From the NCBI GenBank assembly GCA_030686995.1, contig CM060707.1, positions 87,034,472 to 87,098,471 on the forward strand: a stretch of 64,000 nt of DNA. The letters are read 5' to 3'. Origin of the DNA: Artemisia argyi. Lineage: Eukaryota > Streptophyta > Magnoliopsida > Asterales > Asteraceae. Shown piece by piece: positions 1-11,227 of the stretch. A program made the position numbers and the translations under genes. Within the stretch, counting starts at the first letter, position 1, and every line of letters starts with the position of its first letter. The notes below the pieces were generated by a model, which worked only from the letters and a program-made list of their open reading frames with translations, was not told where the DNA came from and searched no databases.

Positions 1-372
1 TAACGCGTGAGACCATAATTGTAATTTTACAGTTTCTAAGGTAGACGACTTAATTAAGTTGTGCGTGAGACCTAGAACTTAAGGCATGAGATGGGATAAA
101 ACATGCTTACAAAGGCAAATTGATGAATCAATTTGATGTAAATCCCATAATGATCTAGGAATTGGAAATCTTGTTTGCCAATTATTGTTCGACAGATTAC
201 TATCTTTTGTACTTTTACCACTAGCAGATCAACTGATGTGGTGAAACTATGTAAAGATAGATCCTAGGTTTTCAAGAAAATTTGTTGGTTATATGAATAT
301 AGCCTTGGGTATTTTATTTTCTTGAAGATATTGATTATCGAAAATACTAATATTTGAACTTTATCTGTAGAT
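1..372 (+). other. 5' leader of the copia element
   Basis: This non-coding stretch lies between the unseen 5' LTR and the gag start. It ends in a splice-acceptor-like ...ttatctgtag just before the ATG, so a spliced leader is possible (inference). No long frame or repeat is seen. Confidence 0.6.
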
Positions 373-3300
373 ATGGCTCAACCCGATAACCAAACAGTGA
401 TTAATGCTTTCAAGAGTCATCTTGAGAGAGAGAAACTCACTGGAAAGAATTTCAATGACTGGTACCGTTCGCTCAGAATTGTCTTGAGGGCGTCTGGTAA
501 GATGGATTATGTGACCGAGGAATGCCCTGCTGAACCTGCTGCTACGACAACACCTGAAGCAAAGGCAGAATGGAAGGTGACTAATGCTAAGTACAATGAG
601 GTTGCTTGTCTAATGCTCACTAGCATGAATGCTCAATTACAAAAGAAGTATGAGTATTCGTCTCCTAAGAATATGCTTGATAACCTCAGGCAATCTTATG
701 AGAAGTCACCTGCAGTTGAATTGTATGATGAACTTGACAAGCTACACAACTGCAAGCATGGTGATGGTAAACCAGTAGCCGATTATGTGGATGAGATGAA
801 GGACTCCTTTGATCAACTTCACAGAATTGGTTTTGGTTACCCCGAGAATGTGCAAGTGCACTTGATCAACAGATCCCTTAATAAGGATTTTGCTGGTTTT
901 GTGCAGAACTTCAACATGCATTGCTCGGGGAAGACAGTCTCAGAATTACTCGCATTGCTTGTTGATTATGAGAAAAGTCTACCAGCCAAGGTCAAGAATC
1001 CCACCCCGCAAGTGTTGGCAATTCATGGGGGGAGAATCCAGAAGAAATCGCATGTGAACAAAGGCAAAGGTAAAGGTGATAAAGGCAAGCAGGTCATGGC
1101 CTATCAACCTCAACCCAAGATGAAACAACATCAGCCTAAGCAGAACAAGGTGAATCCGCCAAACAGGAAGGATCAGGCTTGTCACCATTGTCATGAAAAG
1201 GGCCATTGGAAGCGCAATTGCCCTCTCTACATTCATGACTTGCGACTCAAGAAGCAGGGGAATGATGCTGGTAACCCCAGCTCATCAGGTGCGTTCTTTA
1301 TGATTGAATTATTCACTCTTACTCCTAAATTGAATTCATGGGTATATGATACTGGATGTGGCATTCATATCTGCAATACCATGCAGGGGTTTAGAGTTGA
1401 GAGAAAGCTAGCCTATGGACAACAATTCTTGCACGTTGGTAACGGAGCGCATGCAGGAGTTGAAGCTATAGGAGTATTTAATTTAGTGTTGCCTTCGGGC
1501 TTAGTACTATCTTTAAATAATTGTCATTATGCACCGTCAATTGTTAGAGGTGTAATTTCATTTTCATGTTTGTTAAACCTTGGTTTTGAGCATACTATTT
1601 CAAGCAATGGAATTTCGGTTTCTTTAAATAATGTTTTTTATTTTAATGCTATTGCTGTGAATGGTGTATTTGAAATTGATATGAATGACAATGATAATGC
1701 TTTTGTTAAAAATAATTCAATGTATAGCATCAACAATAAGAGAATCAAGAAAGGTCTGGATTCGTCTTATCTTTGGCATTGTCGACTTGCTCACATTGGC
1801 AAAGATCGCATGAAAAAGCTGCAACATGATGGGCTTTTAAATAAGATCAATGATGAATCATTTGATAAATGCGAATCTTGCATTGCTGGGAAGATGACTA
1901 AGAAACCCTTTAAAAATAGGATTGAAAGGGCTAAGGATCTACTTGGTCTTATTCACACAGATGTGTGTGGACCACTTAGACATGTGTCAAGGAGGGGTGC
2001 TAGCTACTTCTTAACATTTACGGATGATTACAGCCGTTATGGTTATGTTTATTTACTTAAACATAAACATGAGGTATTTGAAACATTCAAAGTGTTTAAA
2101 GCAGAAGTAGAGTTGCAACTTGGAAAGAAGATTAAAGCTCTTCGATCCGATAGAGGTGGTGAATACCTGAGTCAGGAGTTCATAGATTATCTAGCAAAGG
2201 AGGGAATTGTCCAGCACCTTACTTCTCCATATACTCCACAACAAAATGGTGTATCTGAAAGAAGGAATCGTACATTGCAAGACATGATACGATCTATGTT
2301 TAATCTAACAACTCTTCCTTTCTCGTTTTGGGATTATGCCTTAGAATCTGCGGTTCGCATTCTAAATATGGTTCCAACAAAGAAGGTTGATAAGACACCA
2401 TATGAGGTATGGACTGGAAAAGCTCCTAACTTGTCTTATCTTAAGGTCTGGGGTTGTGAGGCGTATGTTAAACGTGACTCAGCAGACAAACTCCAACAAA
2501 GATCTGTGAAGTGCATCTTCGTAGGATACCCTAAGGAAACTATGGGATACTACTTTTATTACCCACCTGAAAACAAAGTATTTGTTGCAAGGTATGGAGA
2601 CTTTCTTGAAAGAGAGCTCATATCTCAAGAATTCAGTGGGAGAGTGTATGACCTGGAAGACGGTCAAGAAGATGTAGAACCTTCTGAAAACACTAACCAA
2701 CTTCCGGTAGAACCTGAAAGCTTAGGTCCTCCACCTGAAGTTGAAGTGATTCCCATTCGTAGGTCAACAAGACCAGTAAAAGCTCCTACTCGTCTATGTC
2801 TTAATGTAGAGAGTGATGAGTATATACTGGGTGATCTTGATGAGCCTACAAGTTATAAAGCTGCCATGAATGGTCCTGAAAAGGCCAAATGGAAAGAAGC
2901 TATGGATGGGGAAATGCAATCCATGGAAGACAATGATGTCTGGGAAGAAGTAGACCTACCTCCGGGTGCCAAACTAGTTGGGAGTAAATGGCTCTACAAG
3001 AAAAAGACTGACATGGATGGCGTTGTACACACCTATAAGGCCCGTTGTGTAGCTAAAGGCTATACACAAACTTTTGGTGTTGACTATGAGGAGACCTTTT
3101 CTCCTGTAGCTGACATAAGGGCAATTAGGATTCTTATAGCCATAGCCGCTTACTATGACTATGAGATTTGGCAAATGGATGTTAAAACCGCCTTCTTAAA
3201 TGGTCGCCTAGATGAGGACATCTATATGGCGCAGCCTGAGGGGTATGTAAATCCAGAATTTCCAAATCGTGTATGCAAGCTTAAAAGATCCATTTATGGA

Positions 3301-4440
3301 TTAAAGCAAGCATCACGACAATGGAATAAGAGATTTGATGGTGAGATTAAAAAGTATGGATTCACTAAAAATCTTGATGAGCCATGTGTATATCACAAAG
3401 TTAGTGGGAGTAATGTGATTTTCCTTATATTATATGTCGATGACATATTGATCATGGGGAACGACATTCCAAGTTTACAAAAGGTTAAGGAATATCTTGG
3501 AAGTTGTTTTTCTATGAAAGATTTAGGGGAAGCTGCATTTATTCTGGGAATCAAGATATATAGAGATAGATCTCAGCGATTAATTGGATTAAGTCAAAGT
3601 GCTTACATTGATAAAATATTGAAGAGATTCAATATGCAAAATTCCAAGAAAGGATATTTGCCGATGCAAGAGCAACATGGCTTGAGCAACAAGGTTTGTG
3701 CTTCAACACCTGCAGAGGTGCAACGCATGAAGAGAGTCCCTTATGCTTCGGCTGTGGGATCTATAATGTATGCGGTGAAAAGTACAAGACCTGATGTGGC
3801 GTTTGCTCAGAATTTAACCAGTCGATATCAGCAAAATCCAGGTGTAGCTCACTGGACTGCTGTTAAGAATATTCTTAAGTACCTTAGTGCAACTAAGGAT
3901 ATGTTTTTGGTTTATGGGGGAAATCCATCGGCAGAACTTGATGTTACAGGTTACTGCGATGCTTCTTGGAAAGGTGATAAGGATGATACGAAGTCTCAGA
4001 CGGGTTATGTCTTTGTCATTAATGGAGGAGCAGTGGATTGGAGGAGCAGAAAGCAGAGTGTACTAGCGATGTCTGCTACAGAAAGTGAGTATATAGCTGC
4101 TTCAGAAGCAGCAATGGAAGCTGTTTGGATTAGGAAGTTTGTTTCAGGGCTTGGAGTCATGCCTTCGATTCAAAGACCTATTAAAATGTATTGTGACAAT
4201 TCTGCTGCAATCACATTTGCCAATGAGCCTGGAATCATGAAAGGCACCAGACATTTCCCGATTAAGCATCATTATGTTCGAGAACAAGTCGAAATAGGTG
4301 AAATCGAAATGCTCAAAGTTCACACAGATGATAACTTGGCGGATCAATTAACAAAGCCTTTACCTGGCACTAAGCTTCACAAGCATGCTGCAGGTGTAGG
4401 ACTTAGATTAGCTGAAAGTTTCATGCCCATTTGTGATTAG
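373..4440 (+). CDS. copia gag-pol polyprotein, intact
   Basis: This 1355-residue frame encodes all copia functions. Gag fills about residues 1-300 and ends in a CCHC zinc knuckle (CHHCHEKGHWKRNC, about 269-282). The protease site appears as VYDTGCG (about 326), a DTG variant of the usual D-S/T-G. Integrase follows, with the HHCC zinc-binding part (HCRLAHIG...CESC, about 472-515) and a DDE core ending near SPYTPQQNGVSERRN. RT has KTAFLNG, YGLKQASRQW and the catalytic YVDD. RNase H has YCDASW, SATESEYIA and YCDNSAA. It acts in the cytoplasmic virus-like particle, and integrase later in the nucleus. The ATG at 373 directly follows the leader. No frameshift or stop separates gag from pol, so the Gag:Pol ratio must be set by another means, such as protein turnover or splicing (inference). 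I did not assign a lineage within copia. Confidence 0.95.
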   Translation: MAQPDNQTVINAFKSHLEREKLTGKNFNDWYRSLRIVLRASGKMDYVTEECPAEPAATTTPEAKAEWKVTNAKYNEVACLMLTSMNAQLQKKYEYSSPKNMLDNLRQSYEKSPAVELYDELDKLHNCKHGDGKPVADYVDEMKDSFDQLHRIGFGYPENVQVHLINRSLNKDFAGFVQNFNMHCSGKTVSELLALLVDYEKSLPAKVKNPTPQVLAIHGGRIQKKSHVNKGKGKGDKGKQVMAYQPQPKMKQHQPKQNKVNPPNRKDQACHHCHEKGHWKRNCPLYIHDLRLKKQGNDAGNPSSSGAFFMIELFTLTPKLNSWVYDTGCGIHICNTMQGFRVERKLAYGQQFLHVGNGAHAGVEAIGVFNLVLPSGLVLSLNNCHYAPSIVRGVISFSCLLNLGFEHTISSNGISVSLNNVFYFNAIAVNGVFEIDMNDNDNAFVKNNSMYSINNKRIKKGLDSSYLWHCRLAHIGKDRMKKLQHDGLLNKINDESFDKCESCIAGKMTKKPFKNRIERAKDLLGLIHTDVCGPLRHVSRRGASYFLTFTDDYSRYGYVYLLKHKHEVFETFKVFKAEVELQLGKKIKALRSDRGGEYLSQEFIDYLAKEGIVQHLTSPYTPQQNGVSERRNRTLQDMIRSMFNLTTLPFSFWDYALESAVRILNMVPTKKVDKTPYEVWTGKAPNLSYLKVWGCEAYVKRDSADKLQQRSVKCIFVGYPKETMGYYFYYPPENKVFVARYGDFLERELISQEFSGRVYDLEDGQEDVEPSENTNQLPVEPESLGPPPEVEVIPIRRSTRPVKAPTRLCLNVESDEYILGDLDEPTSYKAAMNGPEKAKWKEAMDGEMQSMEDNDVWEEVDLPPGAKLVGSKWLYKKKTDMDGVVHTYKARCVAKGYTQTFGVDYEETFSPVADIRAIRILIAIAAYYDYEIWQMDVKTAFLNGRLDEDIYMAQPEGYVNPEFPNRVCKLKRSIYGLKQASRQWNKRFDGEIKKYGFTKNLDEPCVYHKVSGSNVIFLILYVDDILIMGNDIPSLQKVKEYLGSCFSMKDLGEAAFILGIKIYRDRSQRLIGLSQSAYIDKILKRFNMQNSKKGYLPMQEQHGLSNKVCASTPAEVQRMKRVPYASAVGSIMYAVKSTRPDVAFAQNLTSRYQQNPGVAHWTAVKNILKYLSATKDMFLVYGGNPSAELDVTGYCDASWKGDKDDTKSQTGYVFVINGGAVDWRSRKQSVLAMSATESEYIAASEAAMEAVWIRKFVSGLGVMPSIQRPIKMYCDNSAAITFANEPGIMKGTRHFPIKHHYVREQVEIGEIEMLKVHTDDNLADQLTKPLPGTKLHKHAAGVGLRLAESFMPICD

Positions 4441-5227
4441 TGTTTGGATAAAGGATGTAATGTACAATTATTATTTTAATGGAATAAAATAAGTTTTATG
4501 TTTATTTATCATTGTCTTAATAATATATCCTATATTTGCATGTTTAAGATCCTTGAATAATTTATTATTCTAAATGTCCATTGTCGATTAATGATATGGG
4601 AATATCATTAAACTAAGACAAATTTGAGTATTGGTTTTAGAATATACTTGAAAGTATATTGATGCGTAGTCATACCAATTTCACATAATATTCGATGAAT
4701 TGAATATTGGACTTATCCCAACAATATGATTTAATATGTAATGTGAGAATCATATTTAAAGTTATCCTCAGACTTGAGATACCAGATAAGTGTCATGGAT
4801 GTAGTGCATTTTTGTGAAGCAATCTACCGCTCACCGTAACAGGGAGTCATAAGGATTGTTTTCAGAAGTGTTGCAAAATTCATGGGTTATTCTTGTAGTC
4901 AAGAAAGAATTTATTCCTTCTGATTTGTTCAGAAGTTTAATACTGCTGGGCCCCTCGTAGGGTTGACAAAATGTTTGCATGGCCATGCCCAAAGTCTATC
5001 TGGAATACGTTCAGATGTTTTGGTAATTTTGTTCAATCATAAAGAAACGAGAAACAGAATTTTAATAAAGGAACTCACATCTTTATTAATGCGGTATTAG
5101 TAATGAAAGGATAATTATAATGATGAATCATTAAAGGTTTTTCCAGGAAACCTAGCTCGGTTTGAACTAGGGGCATTGGAGTGTTGCAAGACGCTAACCA
5201 ATGTCATTTTACTATTAATGAATATAC
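4441..5227 (+). other. long 3' non-coding region of the copia element
   Basis: About 0.8 kb separates the pol stop from the polypurine tract, whereas many copia elements have only a few dozen bases there. No open frame of note and no envelope-like coding is visible. A function such as packaging or RNA stability is possible but not shown. Confidence 0.6.
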
Positions 5228-5237
5228 GAGTGGGAGC
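5228..5237 (+). other. polypurine tract of the copia element
   Basis: The purine-rich gagtgggagc lies directly before the TGTTA start of the 3' LTR. It matches the usual plant copia form (agtgggag followed by TGTT), which primes plus-strand DNA synthesis. Confidence 0.85.
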
Positions 5238-5979
5238 TGTTAAATGTTACGTATAAACATTAATAGGTAAATGTCTAGGATCGAACGCGAGACCTCGGGA
5301 TTGCACACTTTACAAACAAGAATAATGTAAATAAATATATATGTTTATTAAATGTATGAAATATATATATATATATATTTATGACACTTAATGGACTAAA
5401 CGGTCGTTAGTTGTTAACCGTATGGACTAACTATCGTTAAATAAGAAAGACAAGGACTAGAGTGTAACTTGGGTGTCAAGAAGGATCTAGAATCCCTTGT
5501 GGGATCCTATGGCCGGTCGAAGCCCACCAAAAGGGTCGACCCACCCTTGCTTGGTCACCAAGAAAACATCTAGTATAAATACAAGGCCTTGGGGTTAGAC
5601 TTAACAATCTTTTGTGCACACACTCTAACCCTAACTTCTTTGTTTTCTTTCTTTTGTGGCCGATCGGATCCCCCCTCCTCAAAGGGTTCTTGGTTCGATT
5701 TTCCATAAGCAAAAATCATTAAGTATTTTGTTTACTTGCAACAAACCTTTATTCGTTGGTAGTTTGTGTGTACAAGAATGAGGTAATTACTTACTTTAGT
5801 AATTATCAAGAGATCGATAAACAAAACGGTAAGGGGTTTATCATTGATCTAATTGTCCAAGAATCAAGGTTTATTGAAGTGCATCGGGTACGTTTACTAT
5901 TTATGTTTTAGTTAATATTTATGTGTTATACTTGATCCTAGCTTCCGCAATACGTGTATTTGATTGTCAAACTCTAACA
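5238..5979 (+). repeat. 3' LTR of the copia element (742 bp)
   Basis: The left end TGTTA and right end TAACA are a perfect 5-bp inverted repeat, and the polypurine tract abuts the left end. A TATA box lies inside. No second copy is in the window for comparison. Confidence 0.85.
5574..5581 (+). promoter_or_regulatory. TATA box in the copia LTR
   Basis: TATAAATA sits in the middle of the LTR, before a C-rich, start-site-like stretch (cacacactctaaccc). That is the expected U3/R arrangement. Confidence 0.65.
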
Positions 5980-5984
5980 ATGTT

Positions 5985-6618
5985 CACTACATGGGAAGTA
6001 GATGGAGTGTTGATACCACACGAGACACGATCGAAGTCTTGTTGGAAGATATGCCGTATCAATAATTACATCAAATATCAATAATGCATGGTTTGCCATG
6101 TGCCCATGTACTGTGCACATAGTTGTAGCTCTGTCTAATTTCCATGACAAATCGAGTTTGATTAGTCAGAGGTAGGATGAGTCAGAGATATGGTGGAAAA
6201 GGGAAAGGAACACAGAAGTGTCTGATTTCCATCTTGAACCATAATAATAAATAATAAGCATTTAAATGTCTCATCCATTAAAGATTCTACAGCCAGCAAA
6301 ATCGATGCCACCTGGAAGTTGGAACACCTGACTTTGCTTATTGAATGAAGTTATTTACATTGTTCTGTTTTGGATTTGATTAATGAAAGTTATTTAGATG
6401 ACCTTCGGTGTTATTTGATCGGGAATTATAGATAAGAAAACATTGTGATATCCCCGTTTAGTTGAACCGGTAAGGGGGCGTTTGATTTCGACTTAATTGA
6501 CTTGGTATGAAAAAAACTGAATGAATTAAGTCATATGAAAACTGTTGGTTGTGACTTAATAGAGAAATATGACTTCAAATATTATGACAAAACCGAGGTT
6601 GTCTGCATTAAGTCTATC

Positions 6619-6661
<43 letters not shown>

Positions 6662-7033
6662 AGCATCAAGTCTTTAACTATCAGTGTCTGCATTTTCTGT
6701 TGTCTCTCATACGCATAGAGGGTAACAAGAAGCAACCAAGAGTCGGTTCGAAAGATAATAAATTAGATATATCATATATCACTAATTCGTATCAAATCTT
6801 TTCGACATGTCATCAGAAAACAAGTTTTAAAAGTCAAAAAAAGTAGCTCACTGTGATCTCCAATTAGAATTTGAGCTAACTAGCGAATGTAGCTACCATA
6901 GGCTTTGTAAAAAATATGTTTATCCCTAAATAATGTGCCTTTCCCAAGACTAACAAAACATGAAAGAACATTAACTGTCAAAAATTTCTAGACCACCCCT
7001 AACATCAAAATCTTTGTATGTTGAAACTTGTTT
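5985..7033. other. intergenic DNA downstream of ATXR2, with a 37-A tract
   Basis: No gene is recognised. It holds a run of 37 A (6623-6659), a possible 3' UTR of the minus-strand gene at its right end, and at 6269-6290 a stretch almost identical to part of ATXR2 exon 4 (see findings). A MITE-like start (ggggcgtttga) near 6476 has no clear partner. Confidence 0.5.
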
Positions 7034-10000
7034 CTATGCTTCTTCAATACATCTGGAGCATTCACAATTAAAACCATAATCTGCAAGCAGTGCTCGTCTC
7101 TCTTCCAGTTCGAGGTCTTCATCTATGTATGATATGGTAACCTGAACACTCAAAATGCTAAAGAATTATAAATGGTGTTCTACATGTTCGCATTTTATAA
7201 GGATACAAGAAGTTGACAAATTCTTGAGCTTATTGATGCAATTTTCGTAGGACACGAGGAGTAAACATTATATATATATATGAATGAGGAATAGCAGAAA
7301 TCACCTCTTCTCCCTTCTTGATGGACCTGCATGCAAGTATGGCTGCTTGCCCATCTCTGTCCTACAATTTAGTACACGGAGAGAAGCATATTATTTATAT
7401 ATGTGAAACACATATGCCTCATGCAACACTCAAATGCCCCAAGTTTTTATATTTGAGCTAACTATAGTTTCCGACCTTTTGGCCGACTAATGCACCCTCA
7501 ACATTTTAGTCGGTATGATTTAACCCAGGCACCCGATTACCATGAAAACTTGTCAATCTGAGAAATTCTATTCATAATGGGTTGAATTTGAAAATAGAAG
7601 TAGCTATAGATCCCAAAGACTAAAAGGTCACGGGCCATAAAAACCAATATTGATAATCTTCCTAAATTGTTTTATTCAATTAAAAAAAAAAATAATAATA
7701 ATAAAAATAAAAATAAAATAAAAAATGTTAGTTGGGTTACTATTTAAAAATTGTTTTTGTATTAATATCATAACTAATCACCCAGCCTGATTTGACCTAT
7801 ACCAAAAATATGCCAATGTTGATCGGTACTAATTTCTATCAAGGTAAACTATAATAGATGATTTTAAGCCTACACCAGGTACCTAGAGAAAGTCATAAAA
7901 CTCTACCTATTCTTCATCCCATAATTGAATTCATGAAGACAGCGTTATTTTCAAGGAACTTCACATTCATTGCTGCTGTTCTTTATGTGGAATGAAAAAT
8001 TGCTTCAAGACTATAAAATGGATCCATTCATATAGTTCATGATGTTATTGTTTTGCAGTAGGTGAATACCATGTTTTTGCAGATAGATCTACTTAAAAAA
8101 ACAAAAAGAATATGTAATTTTTGATAAAATACCTCCTCCCGTTTAAAAGCCTTAGCACTAGGACAACAAGAATGATTCATGCAACTCTGGAGAGGGTAAA
8201 ATGCTGTGCCTGCAGATTTAAAATTGCAACCAACGGATTTCAGAGATAGCAAGAATAAGAGAAGGTAAACCATTATTAGGTGGCGAAAAAATGGATGTGT
8301 TAGGGTACAAACAACTTACAAGCTTGCGCTTTTTAATTCTATATAACTGATATATCAAATCCAACTAGAAAAGAGCTAGACTTAAATAATGGCCCAGTTT
8401 CTTTCAATAAAGCAAATTTAGGAAGTTGTTGATACTCTAGTATACTTTGGGGGCCTTCTAAACCGTTCTTGACACTTGTCTCTAAGCAAACGTTAATAGA
8501 TTAACAAGTTTTTAATTATTTTAAAACACTTGAGAAAAACACCAATTTGACCCGTTCGAGATAAAATGGCCTGACAAAGACCAACCAAATTTCAAGTAAA
8601 CTGGTTACAACCGACCAGCTCTAACGGCAAGTTAGATCACCTTGACAACAAATTGAATAGTCCTCAAGAGCATCAAGAATTGGCCGCGTTATTTCCTCAA
8701 CTTCTTTCTGCCAGTAACATATAAAGAGAAAGATATATACAATCCTTGCATACAGAACATAATATAAGTGCAAAGCATTCAGTAATCTCATTTTTAACCT
8801 TTCTAGCTTCTGGTAGATCATCTATGTGCAAAAAGTAATCTTCCACTGGAGATGCTACAACTAAATCACTAACATCCAAAAGGTTAGATTCATGAAAGCA
8901 TACATCAAACTGGGAGATAATGTGGTCCATAGAATGGCATACTTACAGGTTATTTAGCTCAAACATGCCGATAATATGCCCGTATATTTCCAGAGAGAAC
9001 ACTTGAAAGGATTAAGGAATAGAATGTTGTGTTATGTATTAAAAGTAGAAATGGCAACTATTAAAGTAACAGAAAATTCACCATTTTTACCCCTTTTTAG
9101 TGTGTGTGTGTGTGTGTGCGCGCGCGCGCGTGTGATCATGGAGAAGAGAAAATGCATTAACAAGCATGTTTTGTAATATGTTTGATGGTTGCATAGATGT
9201 TCTTGTTCTTTAATCATGAACATCATGAAATATTAGAATAAGTATATGTCAGGAATTAGGATACATGGCAAACATTCCTCATCCAATATGGCTGCCTTCA
9301 AGAGTTCCAGTGACTAGAAAATTCAAGCAAATGATTAGGGAATTAATAACAAAAGCAGCATTAAAACAATAGCACTATTAAAAACACATGTGTAGCATGC
9401 ATGTGGCTTTAAGATTAACCATGGAATGTGATGCCAGATTTACAAACTACTAGTTATACATGGGTTAGTGAATCGTCATAGCAACAGCTTCTATCTGAGG
9501 ATAAGTATCAGATGTATACACGCATATTAACATTCGAATTTTATTATGACTAGAAACGTTCACTGTTGACATATCTTCTATATGATCATCTGATAGGATA
9601 AAAAGGGGCCCAGATACCTATGAATGGGTCGATTGGGTTGTATAAATCTCCAATTGAACAGATTGGTATAATTCAAAATCTTAGCTACATATGAGATAGG
9701 CTGAAGTGCTGAACGTTGCCATAAGTGTATGAGATGCTTATAAACTCCTAAGTTTATATAATCCTTACAAAAGTACAGTTTATGGTCCTATTGGATACAT
9801 AAGGGGGTTATTTGTGTTAGCTTATTTTGTTGGCTTACAAGCTTATTGGCTTATTTAGAAAAGTTAAGCTCATTGTAGTGTTTGGTTAAGCTTATGAGCT
9901 TATATAGGGGGGGTTTTGATAAGCTCTTTTTGTGTGGCTTATTTTGGAGGGCTCAAGCACATTTTATCTAATAAGCTTCTCTTTGGTTATTTTACCTTAA

Positions 10001-11192
10001 AAACTATCCCAGACATCAGCAAGAGATCATAAGTTATCATAAGCCATAAGTTACTTATAGAAAATAGGTTTTAGCCCAAAATATAATCATAGCAAAACAC
10101 CCACCTAAATGGTTAAAAATTTGAATAAATGAACTCATGCATTGCAAGGTCAAAGTGGTCAATTTATCCATTTAAAACCTCAATTTCCCAAATCCAGAGA
10201 GTATGTACATGCCTGATGAGAAATTATCATAAAGGGCTTTGGGAGTCCACAAGGATTATGATTAGAAAAAGCAATGTCATTATCGAATAGGACTGATAAT
10301 TAACTTTTGGAGTTAAAAAACCAAAATTCTGTTTGAGCACATATGTAACAAACCTTCTTTAGTGCACTTTGTTCAATTGGAAGAAAGAAATTGTGTAAAT
10401 GAGAACAGTTTTACTCTCTAAGACGCTTAATTTGTAATGACTACTTACAAAAAAGCCCATTACCAACTTATAGCCGATAGCAGGACTATATGAACATTTA
10501 TTGATGAGTTGGTTTTGGTGATATTATTTCAGGAGCAATGTTGAATATACAGCGGAGGAGTGCTTATACTTGGTGCTAAAACAGCGTGCGAATGGAGGCT
10601 AACTACATTCTTATAATATATATAATGCATAGGACTGGCCTGAAAAGCCAGTTGTCTTATCTGCATTCTAAATGCGGCTTCATCAGAAGTATCAACATCA
10701 TCTGGCAAAGATATGCAATCCCACCACCTATACACAACAAATATATGGCATAAGTTTTCATCCCAAGAACACCTTTCTTTGTGGAAGTAATGGAGTATGA
10801 TACCATTTCAAGTGAGAACATTATGCTGATTAAAAAAAATGCTAAGGGCTTAAGCTGAAAAAGTTACAAATACCTCTTCTTGTATCCCATTGATATAGGC
10901 TTCCAAGCCTTTAAAAGAAGAGAAAAATTATGGTTGCCTAAAACATCAGAAATGTTATTCTTCATTTTCTCATTACTAAATGCTGCTTTCAACTTCTTGT
11001 ATTTTAAGATTGTAGAAGAAATCGCCTGGAAATTGAACCCGAAGAGATCTTGTTTATTAAACTCACACTGATAATCATCTCAATTAAGTTGACCTCTATA
11101 AGGAGCTTACCTTGGCAGCAAGAAGGAAAATGTCATTCGTCTCTGCAAAGGAAAGATGACAGGAGAATAATGAAAACTTAGAACTGAGGAGA

Positions 11193-11227
<35 letters not shown>

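Larger units (their letters stand above)
1..5979 (+). mobile_element. Ty1/copia LTR retrotransposon, 5' LTR outside the window
   Basis: Visible order: untranslated leader, a single gag-pol frame, a 0.8-kb 3' non-coding stretch, a polypurine tract, and a 3' LTR with TGTTA...TAACA ends. The domain order protease-integrase-RT-RNase H is that of Ty1/copia. No LTR end or primer-binding site is seen in the first 372 bases, so the 5' LTR must lie to the left. The coding frame has no stop, so this copy may still be competent; that cannot be tested without the missing LTR. The bases after the 3' LTR (atgtt) are the candidate TSD. Confidence 0.93.
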
